DNA of 62,526 nucleotides. It comes from Cytophagales bacterium (lineage in GTDB: Bacteria; Bacteroidota; Bacteroidia; Cytophagales; Cyclobacteriaceae). The stretch covers positions 1-62,526 of the forward strand of contig JAKSDQ010000111.1 of NCBI GenBank assembly GCA_022360015.1, given 5' to 3'. The position numbers and the translations under genes are program-made. Every line of letters begins with the position of its first letter. Position 1 is the first letter of the stretch. Of the stretch, positions 1 through 8,233 are shown piece by piece. Under the pieces are notes generated by a model that worked only from the letters and a program-made list of their open reading frames with translations, was not told the origin of the DNA and did not search any database.

Positions 1-385
1 CTATCCCCAACTGGCCGCCGTGGTGATCGCCAAAAGACAGATACCCGGAACCATCAGAATGGGTTATACCTTCTTCATTGACCCAAATGGACAAGGTGAA
101 GGCTTCCATACTGTTAAAATCTATTGGAGGCAGTGAAATGTAAGACTCCTGGTTGGCATCCAGTTTAATGCCTTGTGCTACTTTTCCTGACTGGAAGGTA
201 GAAACACCGATTACCGTAGCATGCCGGTTATTCCCTGAGGCGTCTTTGACATCTGTGTCAAGCGGATAGTAGGCAATCATTCCGCTTTCAATGCCGAGTG
301 CTTCTGATTCAACCTTGGGACTATCCTCATCGCATCCATAAAAAATAGCAGTTGAAACAAGAAGTGAAATAACTAGTTTTTTCAT
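1..385 (-). CDS. LamG-domain lipoprotein, partial (C-terminus beyond window)
   Basis: Reverse-strand reading frame that starts with ATG at 385 and runs off the window after 128 codons. The protein begins with a lipoprotein signal, MKKLVISLLVSTAIFYGC, with lipobox cysteine 18. The acidic DEDS that follows resembles the Bacteroidota surface-export signal. Residues about 38-128 match the start of a LamG / concanavalin-A-like jelly roll: IAYYPLDTDVKDASGNN, then YISLPP, then FTLSIWVN. Such domains usually bind carbohydrate or sit in adhesins and secreted enzymes. The rest of the protein, and any catalytic domain, lies outside the window, so the substrate cannot be named. The family assignment is good and the role is inferred. 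Confidence 0.8.
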   Translation of the reverse strand, partial: MKKLVISLLVSTAIFYGCDEDSPKVESEALGIESGMIAYYPLDTDVKDASGNNRHATVIGVSTFQSGKVAQGIKLDANQESYISLPPIDFNSMEAFTLSIWVNEEGITHSDGSGYLSFGDHHGGQLGI

Positions 386-917
386 ATTATAAAAATGGAT
401 TGGTTAAACTTCTAAAAAATTGGATTAGTTAAAACTTTGTTTGCCTTATAAGTTTTAATACCGCATGTTAATTTGTTGTAACCCCGTGAATCGGACATAG
501 AACAGGGATACCTAACCCATGTCAGGTTTGGCAACTAATGTGGGTGATTCCCTCCTTTTCCGGCGTGAATGCTTTCCTGAATTAATTTCTTATTTCATGT
601 CTGACCGGAAATAGCAACAGGCAGCTTTATCCTGACGCTCACCGATGTCAATGCCGACCGCTACCTTTTCTTTTTCAGCATATTGTAAGGTTTGCTTGCA
701 TAACTTGCTTCAAAGGTTAACCGTACCCTTTAACCTAAAATAAGGGAGGAAATACAAGGCAATTGGGCTGTTTGGCCAGGCGGCAGAAGAACTCATTCTT
801 ATCTCTTGATAAGGAGTAAGTAATAGAGAAATAATTGATAATAATGCTAAGCCGCACAAAATTTACCATGTCGTAGCCACATCAAACTTATTGAACAGCC
901 CGGACAATGTCCCCGAT
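386..917. other. Intergenic stretch without a convincing gene
   Basis: Lies between the LamG lipoprotein and the 115-residue hypothetical gene. The reverse strand around 580-700 has a roughly 39-codon open frame ending in ERQDKAACCYFRSDMK, bounded by stops and without a start. It may be a gene remnant, but I do not recognise it. No terminator-like hairpin or repeat stands out. Confidence 0.4.
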
Positions 918-1265
918 TTAACCCCCTGCATCCCATTCCCGTTTTTTGTTTATCAAATCAACATAAAAATAAAAGGCCTGCTTCCAAAGCGCCTTACCAT
1001 CCGATGGGTCAATATTTTCTGTCAGCTTGAGCTGGCGCTGGCAATACCATTCGTGGATTTCATCAGTAGTACCACCGTTAAAACCAACAACGGCTAAGAT
1101 CAACTCACTCAGGTCCGATAAGCCGGCGCTGGCATCGATTCCCTTTTGGGTTAAATCATTGATGAATTTCAGATTTTTTAATTCCGCTTTGATAAGCAAT
1201 ATGGCAAGCTCGGCTTTGGGGGGAAGTGTGACTAAGGATGGGTTTTTAGGGAGTTTGATTTTCAT
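918..1265 (-). CDS. Hypothetical protein, 115 aa
   Basis: Not recognised. The protein is cytosolic-looking: no signal peptide and no membrane segment. An N-terminal half rich in leucine, isoleucine and lysine (AELAILLIKAELKNLKF) suggests helices, followed by a loop GFNGGTTDEIHEWYCQRQ and a helical tail. The gene stands head to head with the small XRE regulator at 1394, and the two starts are separated by only 128 bp of AT-rich DNA that must hold both promoters. That arrangement suggests the pair is co-controlled, possibly by the XRE protein, but nothing in the sequence gives a biochemical role. A reverse-frame open stretch over the same bases looks like a shadow. Confidence 0.6.
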   Translation of the reverse strand: MKIKLPKNPSLVTLPPKAELAILLIKAELKNLKFINDLTQKGIDASAGLSDLSELILAVVGFNGGTTDEIHEWYCQRQLKLTENIDPSDGKALWKQAFYFYVDLINKKREWDAGG

Positions 1266-1393
1266 GGATTTATAATTTTAAGAATTTCTTACAATATATT
1301 AAGAAAAACTTAAATTCCCAAAAATAGTGTTTAAGATTTTGTGAAGTTATTTTTTGAAAGTCTATATTGTTCTTTAGAAAGACTTAAAGCATA

Positions 1394-1609
1394 ATGACTA
1401 AGCTTGGTGAATACCTTTCAAAAAAATCGGTCAATAAATCCGAAATATCGCGCAAAACTGGGTTAAGTAATCCCCGTCTGAGTGAACTTTCAACTAACCA
1501 GAAAGCAAAACTTAGAGTTGATGAGCTTTACTTAATTGCACTAGCCATAGATGTAAATCCTAGTGAAATTCTTGAGTATGTGTGCGGCCACTTGAAACTT
1601 AAATCTTAA
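1394..1609 (+). CDS. Small XRE/Cro-type helix-turn-helix regulator, 71 aa
   Basis: A single-domain DNA-binding protein. Residues about 4-62 fit the five-helix Cro/C1 fold: LGEYLSKKSVNKSEISRKTG, then the recognition-helix region NPRLSELSTNQ, then VDELYLIALAIDVNPSEIL. There is no partner domain, and 71 residues is about the bare domain length. It is transcribed away from the 115-residue hypothetical gene, so the shared 128-bp spacer is the likely operator region. The sequence shows neither which gene it controls nor whether it is part of an antitoxin-like pair. Confidence 0.8.
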   Translation: MTKLGEYLSKKSVNKSEISRKTGLSNPRLSELSTNQKAKLRVDELYLIALAIDVNPSEILEYVCGHLKLKS

Positions 1610-1856
1610 AAACCTGGCTACAGTTCCTTTGTTTATTCAATTCCTCTAAACCCATGGTTCATAGCCTCGAGCTACGCACAACCCTGGAATACAACCTGTG
1701 ATAGCTGATATCATGAAAATGCTAAAACCTTACATGCAACCACACAAAATATAAATAGCGTTTTATCTCGTTTGAAAACTTTTTACTTTGCCAAAAATAT
1801 TTTTTAAACAACCTTTAAATTTTTTACAGATCACCCAATCCAAACAGCTAATTAAA

Positions 1857-2453
1857 ATGAAAAAAATATTCACAGTAATGCTGGTAATCATTGCTACTAC
1901 GACAAGTTACGGTCAGAACTTTGGCATTAAAGGGGGGCTCAACTACGCAAATCTTATCGTCAATAATTCAAGTATCGAATATGGGGATTATATATTCGGA
2001 TTTCATGCCGGGGTATTTAGTACCATTGAGATAACCCATAAACTATCATTAAGACCGGAAGCGCTTTATTCAAAAAAAGGATATGACCGGAAGTTATCTA
2101 CCGTGTATCAAACACTTGAAATTAATAACCGGTTTCATTATTTGAATTTACCACTACTCATGGCATTCACACCCCTTGATAAGTTAAGTCTGTTAGCCGG
2201 GCCGGAATTTGGTTATATCATCGCCGCGAGGCAAGAAAATAACCGCACCGGATCTTCCTATGATATCGAAGATATGTATGATAGGTTTGATTTTGGATTA
2301 GCGGCCGGAGTTATGGTGTGGATGACTGAAAACCTGCACGCTGAGCTAAGGTACACACATGGGTTGTCAGATTTAACCAAAGAATTTGGTATCGGTAGTT
2401 CCAGGTTGCAAAACAGAACTTTTCAACTGTCGGTTGGATACCGACTGAAATAA
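1857..2453 (+). CDS. Outer-membrane beta-barrel protein (PorT / OMP_b-brl_2 type), 198 aa
   Basis: I place the start at the ATG at 1857 rather than at an upstream in-frame codon, because MKKIFTVMLVIIATTTSYGQ is a clean signal peptide with cleavage after about residue 20. The mature protein opens with NFGIKGGLNYANL, the usual first strand of Bacteroidota PorT-like porins. It continues with alternating strands (LSLRPEALYSKKGYD, FHYLNLPLLMAF, LSLLAGPEFGY, FDFGLAAGVMVWM, HAELRYTHGLSDL) and closes with a C-terminal strand, FQLSVGYRLK. It is predicted to form a small eight-stranded barrel. The cargo or function is unknown. The gene converges on the next one, with only 10 bp between stop codons. Confidence 0.85.
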   Translation: MKKIFTVMLVIIATTTSYGQNFGIKGGLNYANLIVNNSSIEYGDYIFGFHAGVFSTIEITHKLSLRPEALYSKKGYDRKLSTVYQTLEINNRFHYLNLPLLMAFTPLDKLSLLAGPEFGYIIAARQENNRTGSSYDIEDMYDRFDFGLAAGVMVWMTENLHAELRYTHGLSDLTKEFGIGSSRLQNRTFQLSVGYRLK

Positions 2454-2463
2454 AAGCAAAAAT

Positions 2464-3087
2464 TCATTCCTGTTTCTGTTGTTCCAGATAAGTGATCAGC
2501 TTATCCCTGTCAAAGGTAATGCTCCAGATACCTCTTAAATCCCCTATTTTGTGATTGGCTGCGTTATCGTCGGGATACAGATCTTTAATTAAAGCATGGG
2601 TTTCACTGCTGACTTCGGTCCCTACTGAGCCGTGACAATTGAGACATAAAGGGTTATTCAGCACAATGGGTTTGGCAAAGAGGATTTGATTTTCATTGGG
2701 AAATGCCACCACGGGCTGAAGTGCTGCCTGACCGTCCAATGATTTTTGATATTGCTCGAGTATTTTCCTTTCCGTATCGTCCGGAGCGTCTTTGGGATTT
2801 CTAAGTCTGAGTGATGCGCGTTTAATTTTAACATCGAGACCGGTAGTGAGTGTATCGAGAATCGGATAAGCGGCTGTCTGGCAAAACCGGACAGCGTATC
2901 GAGGGCCACCTTCCCCCATAGCTTTTTTCAATTGCCCGCCCAGAGCCTTCTGTGCGGCGTTGGAAATCCGGTTGCCCTCGATCATAACGGCATCTTGTAT
3001 TTGCTGGTCTGTGATGCTTTTAGATTTTTTACGCTCAGCGCAAGCAATGAGCACAATTAGCGACAATAATGGGAGTATTTTTTTCAT
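2464..3087 (-). CDS. DUF3365 (Tll0287-like) lipoprotein with one c-type haem motif
   Basis: The N-terminus MKKILPLLSLIVLIAC is a lipoprotein signal with cysteine 16, so the protein should be anchored in the periplasm or outer membrane. Residues about 30-200 match the Tll0287-like / DUF3365 sensor fold. The region NPLCLNCHG carries one CxxCH motif for covalent haem c attachment, inside the family's typical loop before HALIKDLYPDDNA and GIWSITF. Proteins of this family are proposed redox or gas sensors or electron carriers. No cytochrome-maturation or signalling genes are adjacent. Two REP-like palindromes lie in the upstream spacer. Confidence 0.85.
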   Translation of the reverse strand: MKKILPLLSLIVLIACAERKKSKSITDQQIQDAVMIEGNRISNAAQKALGGQLKKAMGEGGPRYAVRFCQTAAYPILDTLTTGLDVKIKRASLRLRNPKDAPDDTERKILEQYQKSLDGQAALQPVVAFPNENQILFAKPIVLNNPLCLNCHGSVGTEVSSETHALIKDLYPDDNAANHKIGDLRGIWSITFDRDKLITYLEQQKQE

Positions 3088-3175
3088 TTTTCGTAGGGTG
3101 TCATTTCAATACATGAATATAGCTAAATATTTTCATAAGCTGGGAATTGATTGAAGAAACCTTTCATGGTGGGAA

Positions 3176-3206
3176 GTCATAGTATGGCTTCTAGCTATGC
3201 CATGAC
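3176..3206. repeat. REP-like palindrome, copy 1
   Basis: A 31-bp imperfect palindrome that starts gtcatagtatggct and ends tatgccatgac. It is followed directly by tccggagtttagcttttttt, a flank shared with the copy at 11385 with one mismatch. It lies in a 453-bp spacer between two divergently transcribed genes. No coding use is seen. Confidence 0.8.
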
Positions 3207-3245
3207 TCCGGAGTTTAGCTTTTTTTCACTTTCTACTGTAGAGTA

Positions 3246-3276
3246 GTCATAGTATGGCTTTGAGCCATGCTATGAC
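3246..3276. repeat. REP-like palindrome, copy 2
   Basis: A 31-bp palindrome (gtcatagtatggct...agccatgctatgac) lying 70 bp after copy 1. It is the exact reverse complement, over all 31 bases, of the copy at 8109-8139. The rest of the spacer up to 3540 holds no gene. Confidence 0.85.
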
Positions 3277-3540
3277 TAGGTTTTAGCTGTCATTTAGTAA
3301 GGATGAGTTACTGCCTGTAAGGGTTAATCTCCCGATCTATACTATAAATTATGGGCATAACGGCTGAATGAATAGATGGACCGACCCCAAATTTTGGTTT
3401 GTTGTTTTCAAGCTGTATGAAAAATTCTAATGATGGTCACCCTGAGGATTCAGCGATTTAGCTTGTTAAAAATGGTATTGATTGAGTAACTTTAGGCAAT
3501 CGGGATAAAAACCATTAAATGCATACCTAAAACTGTCTAC

Positions 3541-4059
3541 ATGAAACAAACAAAGTGGTTTGACCGGAAATTTGATTTTTCTTTTGAGCAAAACATTTTT
3601 CCATCGGTTATTGAACGGTTACGTGGCACGCCCATTCGCCTGGCTGATAAGGTTTCAAAAATACCTGATGAATATCTTACCATGAAGCCCGCCAATGCCT
3701 GGTCTGTAAAAGAAAATGTCGGTCATCTGATCGACCTGGAACCTTTGTGGCAGGGAAGGCTTCAGGATATTCTTAACGGTGAAAAGGAGCTCAGGCCCAC
3801 TGATTTGTTGAACAGAAAAACAGATTCGGCCAACCATAACAGCAAAGATGTCGATGAACTGATCCGGGCGTTCACAGAAATAAGAAATGCTACCGTGGCC
3901 AAACTGGAAACCCTTAATGAAGTGGAGGTATATAGATTTGCCCTCCATCCCCGGCTTAAAAAGCCCATGAGAACGATGGACCTGTTCCTTTTTGTCGCCG
4001 ACCACGATGACCACCACCTTGTGAGAATAACAGAAATCAGCAACAGTTTGCAACAATAG
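3541..4059 (+). CDS. DinB-family putative metal-dependent enzyme, 172 aa
   Basis: A four-helix-bundle protein of the DinB / YfiT superfamily at the usual length. The metal-binding histidines are visible: one in KENVGHLIDLEPLW near residue 60 and a cluster in FVADHDDHHLVRI near the C-terminus. In characterised relatives such triads bind Ni or Zn and serve thiol transfer or hydrolysis. The substrate here cannot be inferred. The start at 3541 is the first ATG in frame and gives a normal family length. No signal peptide is present. The gene stands alone between the REP-like repeats and the receiver-only regulator. Confidence 0.85.
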   Translation: MKQTKWFDRKFDFSFEQNIFPSVIERLRGTPIRLADKVSKIPDEYLTMKPANAWSVKENVGHLIDLEPLWQGRLQDILNGEKELRPTDLLNRKTDSANHNSKDVDELIRAFTEIRNATVAKLETLNEVEVYRFALHPRLKKPMRTMDLFLFVADHDDHHLVRITEISNSLQQ

Positions 4060-4241
4060 TAAAATCCAATCACAGTTGCTGTAAGCTGTTACCGATAGCC
4101 ATCCGATACACTATTCCGCTTATTTTAACGGTTTATAAATATCAGATTCGGTGACAATAATCATATTTTAATCATTTCAAGCCGCTTATATTCATACTTA
4201 CATAGAGAATAAGTCCATGTGTTTCACAATAAATTGACATT

Positions 4242-4640
4242 TTGGAACTTTTGATTAAATTATTGATAGCAGATGATCATGAAATGATAAGAGATGCCTT
4301 AAAAGCCTTGCTTTTAAAAATTAATTTTGTGGAGATCGAGGCAGAGGCGTCAACAGGCAAGGAGGTGTTGGCCATACTGGATAATAACAATATTGACTGT
4401 GATATTGTATTAATGGACATCAGTATGCCTGAAATGAATGGCATTGAAGCTACGCGACTTATTTCAAAAAACCATCCATCGGTAAAGGTATTGGCCCTTA
4501 CCATGTATGAGGAAAAAGACTATGTAGATGAAATGTTCAGGGCAGGGGCCTTGGGATTTCTTTCAAAACTGACTACACAAAAAACCCTGCTCAGGGCGAT
4601 TCAAACGGTCTATGAGGGGAATATATTTATCGAGTATTAA
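4242..4640 (+). CDS. Receiver-only response regulator (NarL-type REC domain without HTH)
   Basis: A complete receiver domain: acidic pair in IADDHEM, phospho-acceptor aspartate in IVLMDISMPEMNG, conserved threonine in VLALTMYEE and lysine in GFLSKLTT. The sequence is of the NarL/FixJ kind, where a LuxR helix-turn-helix normally follows ...AIQTVYEGNIFIE. Here the frame stops two codons later, so no output domain is made, and I find no LuxR helix downstream. No ATG precedes the REC domain; TTG at 4242 or TTG at 4251 (giving MIKLLIADDH) is the likely start. It is either a phospho-relay or decoy receiver or a truncated regulator. A large inverted repeat follows 20 bp after the stop. Confidence 0.75.
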   Translation: MELLIKLLIADDHEMIRDALKALLLKINFVEIEAEASTGKEVLAILDNNNIDCDIVLMDISMPEMNGIEATRLISKNHPSVKVLALTMYEEKDYVDEMFRAGALGFLSKLTTQKTLLRAIQTVYEGNIFIEY

Positions 4641-4660
4641 AATGATGCCTCATTTTTAAC

Positions 4661-4758
4661 CACAAACCCGACAAAATTCTCCGTGTCTTGGTGCCTCCGT
4701 GGTGAAAAATGGTTAACCACGGAGGCACCAAGACACGAAGGGACACGGAGGGTTTGTT
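4661..4758. repeat. Large inverted repeat, perfect 22-bp arms
   Basis: The arms 4682-4703 and 4716-4737 are exact reverse complements (cgtgtcttggtgcctccgtg and gt on the left). Outer arms acaaaccc (4662-4669) and gggtttgt (4750-4757) extend the fold. The inner core, rich in ccacggaggcacc, resembles a dispersed intergenic repeat seen in many environmental bacteria (from memory, not searched). It could also end transcription of the receiver gene, but no clear T-run follows the stem. Confidence 0.8.
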
Positions 4759-4846
4759 AATAAAATGAAACGGCTGCCATATTTTTTTTAAAAAATAACC
4801 GAGCTTTCAAAACCCTGCAGCATTTATTTCGTATCTCATATAATTC

Positions 4847-4861
4847 AATATTTGAAATATT
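4847..4861. promoter_or_regulatory. Palindrome before marR, probable MarR operator
   Basis: AATATTTgAAATATT is a perfect 7-1-7 palindrome centred 33 bp before the MarR start. Its TTTGAAATAT decamer recurs exactly at 5341-5350, before the RND gene. Two such sites, one in front of the regulator and one in front of its neighbour, fit autoregulation plus control of an efflux operon. Confidence 0.6.
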
Positions 4862-4886
4862 TTAAATCTGTATTTATTTGAAAATA

Positions 4887-5300
4887 ATGGATTACGATGA
4901 CAGGTTTATTGAAGCGTTTGAAACCCTGATCTTTAAAATACAGCAAGTAGATGCCACTTGCCAACAGGCATATGGGGATGTATCCAAACGGGAATTCAAT
5001 TTATTGATCATGCTGGGTAAATCTGAAAAAATGATTGTGAGAGAGGTGGCTGATTTCCTGGGAATACCCGTTAGTTCAGCTACGGCCATCATCGATAAAC
5101 TAAGCGAAAAAGGGTATTTGAGAAGGATTCATTCTTCGAGTGACAGGAGGATCATTGTGGTGGTGTTAAGCCAGGAGGGAAAATCTATTTATTTATCACT
5201 AACATCCAAAATGAAAAATTTTGCCAGGGGTGTGATGGATAAGCTGGGCGAGGCAGAGAAAAAGAAGCTGGTGCAATTGCTTGAAAAGGCGGCTGCTTAA
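4887..5300 (+). CDS. MarR-family transcriptional regulator, 137 aa
   Basis: A winged-helix MarR protein. REFNLLIMLGKSEKMIVREVADFLGIPVSSATAIIDKLSEKGYL spans the helix-turn-helix, and RRIHSSSDRRIIVVVLSQEG forms the wing. The N- and C-terminal helices (FIEAFETLIFKIQ; MDKLGEAEKKKLVQLLEKA) supply the dimer interface. I prefer ATG 4887 (MDYDDRF) over a TTG three codons upstream. The gene precedes the RND pump by 112 bp, and matching TTTGAAATAT elements lie before both, so it probably repressed the pump operon. That operon is now broken, which may leave the regulator without a working target. Confidence 0.88.
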   Translation: MDYDDRFIEAFETLIFKIQQVDATCQQAYGDVSKREFNLLIMLGKSEKMIVREVADFLGIPVSSATAIIDKLSEKGYLRRIHSSSDRRIIVVVLSQEGKSIYLSLTSKMKNFARGVMDKLGEAEKKKLVQLLEKAAA

Positions 5301-5315
5301 TTTTTTTACCCTATT

Positions 5316-5350
5316 ATTTCAAAAATAGTAATATATAAATTTTGAAATAT
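5316..5350. promoter_or_regulatory. Probable MarR operator before the RND pump
   Basis: The inverted arms ATTTCAAAA (5316-5324) and TTTTGAAAT (5340-5348) are exact reverse complements with a 15-bp spacer. The right arm lies within TTTGAAATAT, shared with the palindrome before marR. The site is 63 bp upstream of the RND start codon. Confidence 0.55.
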
Positions 5351-5412
5351 ACAAAAACCAAATAGCCATTACCTCAAATTGATAACAACAAACTTAAATC
5401 AACAAATAACTT

Positions 5413-6399
5413 ATGGAAAAACTAAAGAAAGTGTCGGGGCAATTCGGAATTGCCTGGGCAAAGTGGGTCATAAAAAGAAAGTGGCTGGTACTTATTGTTT
5501 CAGTGCTTACTTTTATGATCCTGGGCTTTGGCATGTCAAAACTGGCATTTGATGGCGATTATCGTGTGTTTTTTAGCAAAGATAACCCACAGTTACTGGC
5601 CTATGAGGCTTTTCAGAAAAAGTATACTCAGGATGATAATGTGCTGATTGTCATCGAACCTCAGGACGGTCATACATTCACCAAAGAGTCGCTTGCCGCC
5701 ATTGAGGAACTGACCGGGAAATCATGGCAAACACCGTACTCAAGCCGTGTAGATGCCATCACGAATTTTCAGCATACCTATGCCATCGGTGATGAGCTAT
5801 ACGTGGAAGATCTGGCAGATAATGTAGGGGAACGCGCCGATGAGGAAATCAAAAAAATTGAAAGAATAGCACTAAACGAACCTTTGCTGGTCAACAGGCT
5901 GCTTAACGAACAGGGAACGGTTTCGGCAGTCAACATTACCGTAAAGCTGCCGGGAGAGGCTATAACCGAGGGCCCGGAGGTAACCGCCTATGTACGGGAG
6001 ATGGTCGCTGAATTTGAAAAGGAGCATCCTGGCTTAAAAACCCACCTGTCTGGCATCATTATGCTCAATAGTGCCTTTTTCGAAGCGTCTGCCAAGGGGA
6101 CTCCGGCACCTTGATTCCTTTAATGTTTTTGGCGATTGTTATTACGATTTTTCTTGCACCCAGAACTGTTTCAGGCACTTTTTCTGCCCTGATTATCATC
6201 ATTTTTTCCATTGCTGCCGGTATGGGTTTTGCCGGACACCTCGGGCTCAAGCTCACACCACCCTCTGGTGCAGCACCTATTATTATCATGACACTGGCGG
6301 TGGCAGACAGTATTCATATTCTCATTACCATGATGCAGGGTATGAGAAGGGGGCTGGCCAAAAGGGAAGCTATTGCAGAGAGTTTGAGAGTCAATTTAC
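5413..6399 (+). pseudogene. RND/MMPL-family exporter, frameshifted and truncated
   Basis: The first 233 codons encode a normal MMPL-type N-terminus: a membrane helix (WLVLIVSVLTFMILGFGMSKL), then DGDYRVFFSKDNPQL and a periplasmic domain up to SAFFEASAK. At the G-run 6096-6099 the frame is lost. The continuation GTLIPLMFLAIVITIFLAP and the following transmembrane helices (FSALIIIIFSIAAGMGFAG, and ADSIHILITMM of the conserved RND loop) are read in another frame from about 6105. Removing two bases or adding one restores AKDSGTLIPLMF or AKGDSGTLIPLMF. The gene ends at about 6399 (ESLRVNLQ), where it fuses to an unrelated barrel gene, so roughly half of a 750-800 residue pump is missing. No functional product is expected. 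Confidence 0.85.
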
Positions 6400-6792
6400 A
6401 GGGATACCGGGTTCCAGGATTTTCTGGCCATTGCGGCGGGCATTGAATATACTTTCAGCAATATAGCCTTGAGTGGTCTTGACATTGGGGTGCTTGTCGA
6501 ATATTTGTATGACGAGCGTGATGAACTGGCTGTTTCAGGCCTGGACAATGACTTATTTCTGGGTGCCAGATTTGCTTTTAACGATGTAAACAGCACCGAA
6601 ATATTGGGTGGGGTGATTTATGATCTGGATTATAAATCCGGGTTGTTTTCTGTTGAAACAAGCCGTAGAATAGGTGATAGCTGGAAAGTAGAGGTGAAGG
6701 CCAGGATATTCGACAACCTGCGGGAAGAGGAGTTCCTGTATTTTTTCAGGGATGACAGCTTTGTGCAATTTGGCTTGTCAAAATTCTTTTAA
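6400..6792 (+). pseudogene. C-terminal remnant of an outer-membrane beta-barrel protein
   Basis: From about 6400 a third frame opens: GFQDFLAIAAGIEYTFSN, then LDIGVLVEYLYDERD, DNDLFLGARFAFNDV and KSGLFSVETSRRIGDSW, ending FFRDDSFVQFGLSKFF. These are amphipathic strands with a terminal aromatic residue, the signature of the last strands of an outer-membrane barrel. There is no start codon or signal peptide. In comparable operons an RND pump is followed by a LolA-like lipoprotein-sorting gene and then a barrel gene (from memory). A single deletion from inside the pump to near the end of the barrel would give this junction. Confidence 0.8.
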
Positions 6793-6813
6793 AAAAAATT
6801 TAAAGTATACATT

Positions 6814-6975
6814 ATGACCACAGTAAACTACCGTAACGGTTGGGATCTTGCACAATGGAATTTAGCCTTACTTGTCCTCGAAAACCGGTACAGGCCAGAG
6901 GAGGTGATAAAAATCGAGCCCCCGGAACACGAGGCTAACAGGCAATCGAAAAGATACGTTATCGATAATTCATAA
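6814..6975 (+). CDS. Small ORF, 53 aa, unknown
   Basis: ATG at 6814 opens MTTVNYRNGWDLAQWNLALL and continues to KRYVIDNS. It lies 21 bp after the decayed efflux operon and overlaps the 3' end of the convergent serine-hydrolase gene by 17 bp. The composition is protein-like, but no family is recognised. It may be another stump of the deleted region. Confidence 0.3.
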   Translation: MTTVNYRNGWDLAQWNLALLVLENRYRPEEVIKIEPPEHEANRQSKRYVIDNS

Positions 6976-8050
6976 AGTTTTCAGCAATGGTAAAATGCAG
7001 GCGGTCATAGCCAACTTCGGATAAGTTCGACAGGATGGCAACAACCATTTTTTCTTTTGGGGAAAGGATAAAAATGGCTGTACCACCTACAGAGCCACCG
7101 CTATGACCATACCATTCGCCACCCCCGTTGCCTTCATATTTTCTCCACCCTAAACCATAATCCGTTGATTTTCCGTTGGAAATGGTCAGGGGAGTAAAAA
7201 GCAGCTCCGTGGTTGCTTTATTGAGCAGGCCGCCTGTAAGGATGGCATTTCCGAATTTCACCAGGTCCTCGGTGGTAGACAAAAATCCGCCTCCGGCCCA
7301 TTTGTAGCTATTATCTACGGACGGTGCATTGAACCAGGTACTGTCTTCAGACAGTGCATAAAATCCGGTCCTGAAAGGGGTAAGGACCTCTCCATAGTCA
7401 GGAACGGTGCGTGTCATTTTCACCGGTTCAAAAACATTTTGTTTCATGAACTGCAAAAATTCCGTGCCCGATGCAGTCTCCACGGCTGCGCTGATCAGGT
7501 TCCATCCGTAGCTGGAGTAGGTATAGTCGGTGCCCGGTTCAAACAGCAGGGAGTCATCCTGAAACATCACCAGACCTTCTGTTACTGTTGCATATCTTTT
7601 GTCACTCAGGTATTCCTGACCGCGGTAATGCCTGATCCCGGCAATATGCCCGGCAATCTGTCTGATGTTGATTTCCCATCTTTTTTGGGGAAAAGACGGA
7701 ACATAATGCCGGACAGGAAGATCGATGTCCATCTTATTATTTTCATGCAGCAGGCCAATAGCTGTGGCTGTCAGTGTTTTAGAGACACTTCCTATTCTAA
7801 ACCGGGTGGCAGAAGGATCGACCTTTACCTGCTGCTCTACATTGCCATAGCCAAACCCTTCGGACCAAACCATTGTTCCGTCTTTTGAAACCGAAACACT
7901 CAAGCCGGGAATCCTGTTTTTTTTCACGAATCCAGCCACAAGCGACCTGGATTTTTCAACAGCCTCGTCCTCCGGAGCTTTAACAGTGCACTGCGTGTTC
8001 AACAGTACGATTGACAATAATACCTTGATTAAAAATAGTTTTCTTTTCAT
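6959..8050 (-). CDS. Beta-lactamase-fold serine hydrolase lipoprotein (PF00144), 363 aa
   Basis: A lipoprotein signal ends at cysteine 21 (LLSIVLLNTQC). The class C beta-lactamase / DD-peptidase fold follows. The nucleophile motif SxxK is S88-V-S-K91 in FRIGSVSKTLTATA, the second motif is Y178-S-S180 in YTYSSYGW, and the third is GHSGG near residue 317. All catalytic residues are present, so it should be an active esterase, D-Ala-D-Ala peptidase or D-aminopeptidase. Family members are not reliably resistance enzymes. It is the last of three same-strand hydrolase genes with a 343-bp gap upstream, and that gap contains a REP-like palindrome. Confidence 0.87.
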   Translation of the reverse strand: MKRKLFLIKVLLSIVLLNTQCTVKAPEDEAVEKSRSLVAGFVKKNRIPGLSVSVSKDGTMVWSEGFGYGNVEQQVKVDPSATRFRIGSVSKTLTATAIGLLHENNKMDIDLPVRHYVPSFPQKRWEINIRQIAGHIAGIRHYRGQEYLSDKRYATVTEGLVMFQDDSLLFEPGTDYTYSSYGWNLISAAVETASGTEFLQFMKQNVFEPVKMTRTVPDYGEVLTPFRTGFYALSEDSTWFNAPSVDNSYKWAGGGFLSTTEDLVKFGNAILTGGLLNKATTELLFTPLTISNGKSTDYGLGWRKYEGNGGGEWYGHSGGSVGGTAIFILSPKEKMVVAILSNLSEVGYDRLHFTIAENFMNYR

Positions 8051-8108
8051 TTTATGTCTCTGATATGATCACTTTCGGTTGAATATACTACCATAAAACC
8101 AATATTCT

Positions 8109-8139
8109 GTCATAGCATGGCTCAAAGCCATACTATGAC
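8109..8139. repeat. REP-like palindrome, copy 3
   Basis: Exact 31-bp reverse complement of the copy at 3246-3276 (gtcatagcatggct...agccatactatgac). It sits 59 bp upstream of the serine-hydrolase start, inside a 343-bp gene-free spacer. Confidence 0.85.
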
Positions 8140-8233
8140 TCTCACGAAATTGCGAAGCCCGGCCGGCAAACCTGATGATACGACCACGTGTCATGACTGC
8201 ACACCATCCGGGTGATTTCTTTGATTCGTTTCG

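Noticed and set aside
918-1609. Toxin-antitoxin reading of the XRE gene and its divergent neighbour
   Set aside because: Toxin-antitoxin pairs are normally co-directional, and the 115-residue protein shows no known toxin motif.
6959-8050. Antibiotic-resistance beta-lactamase
   Set aside because: The SxxK, YxS and HSG motifs define the broad serine hydrolase family; nothing points specifically to drug hydrolysis.
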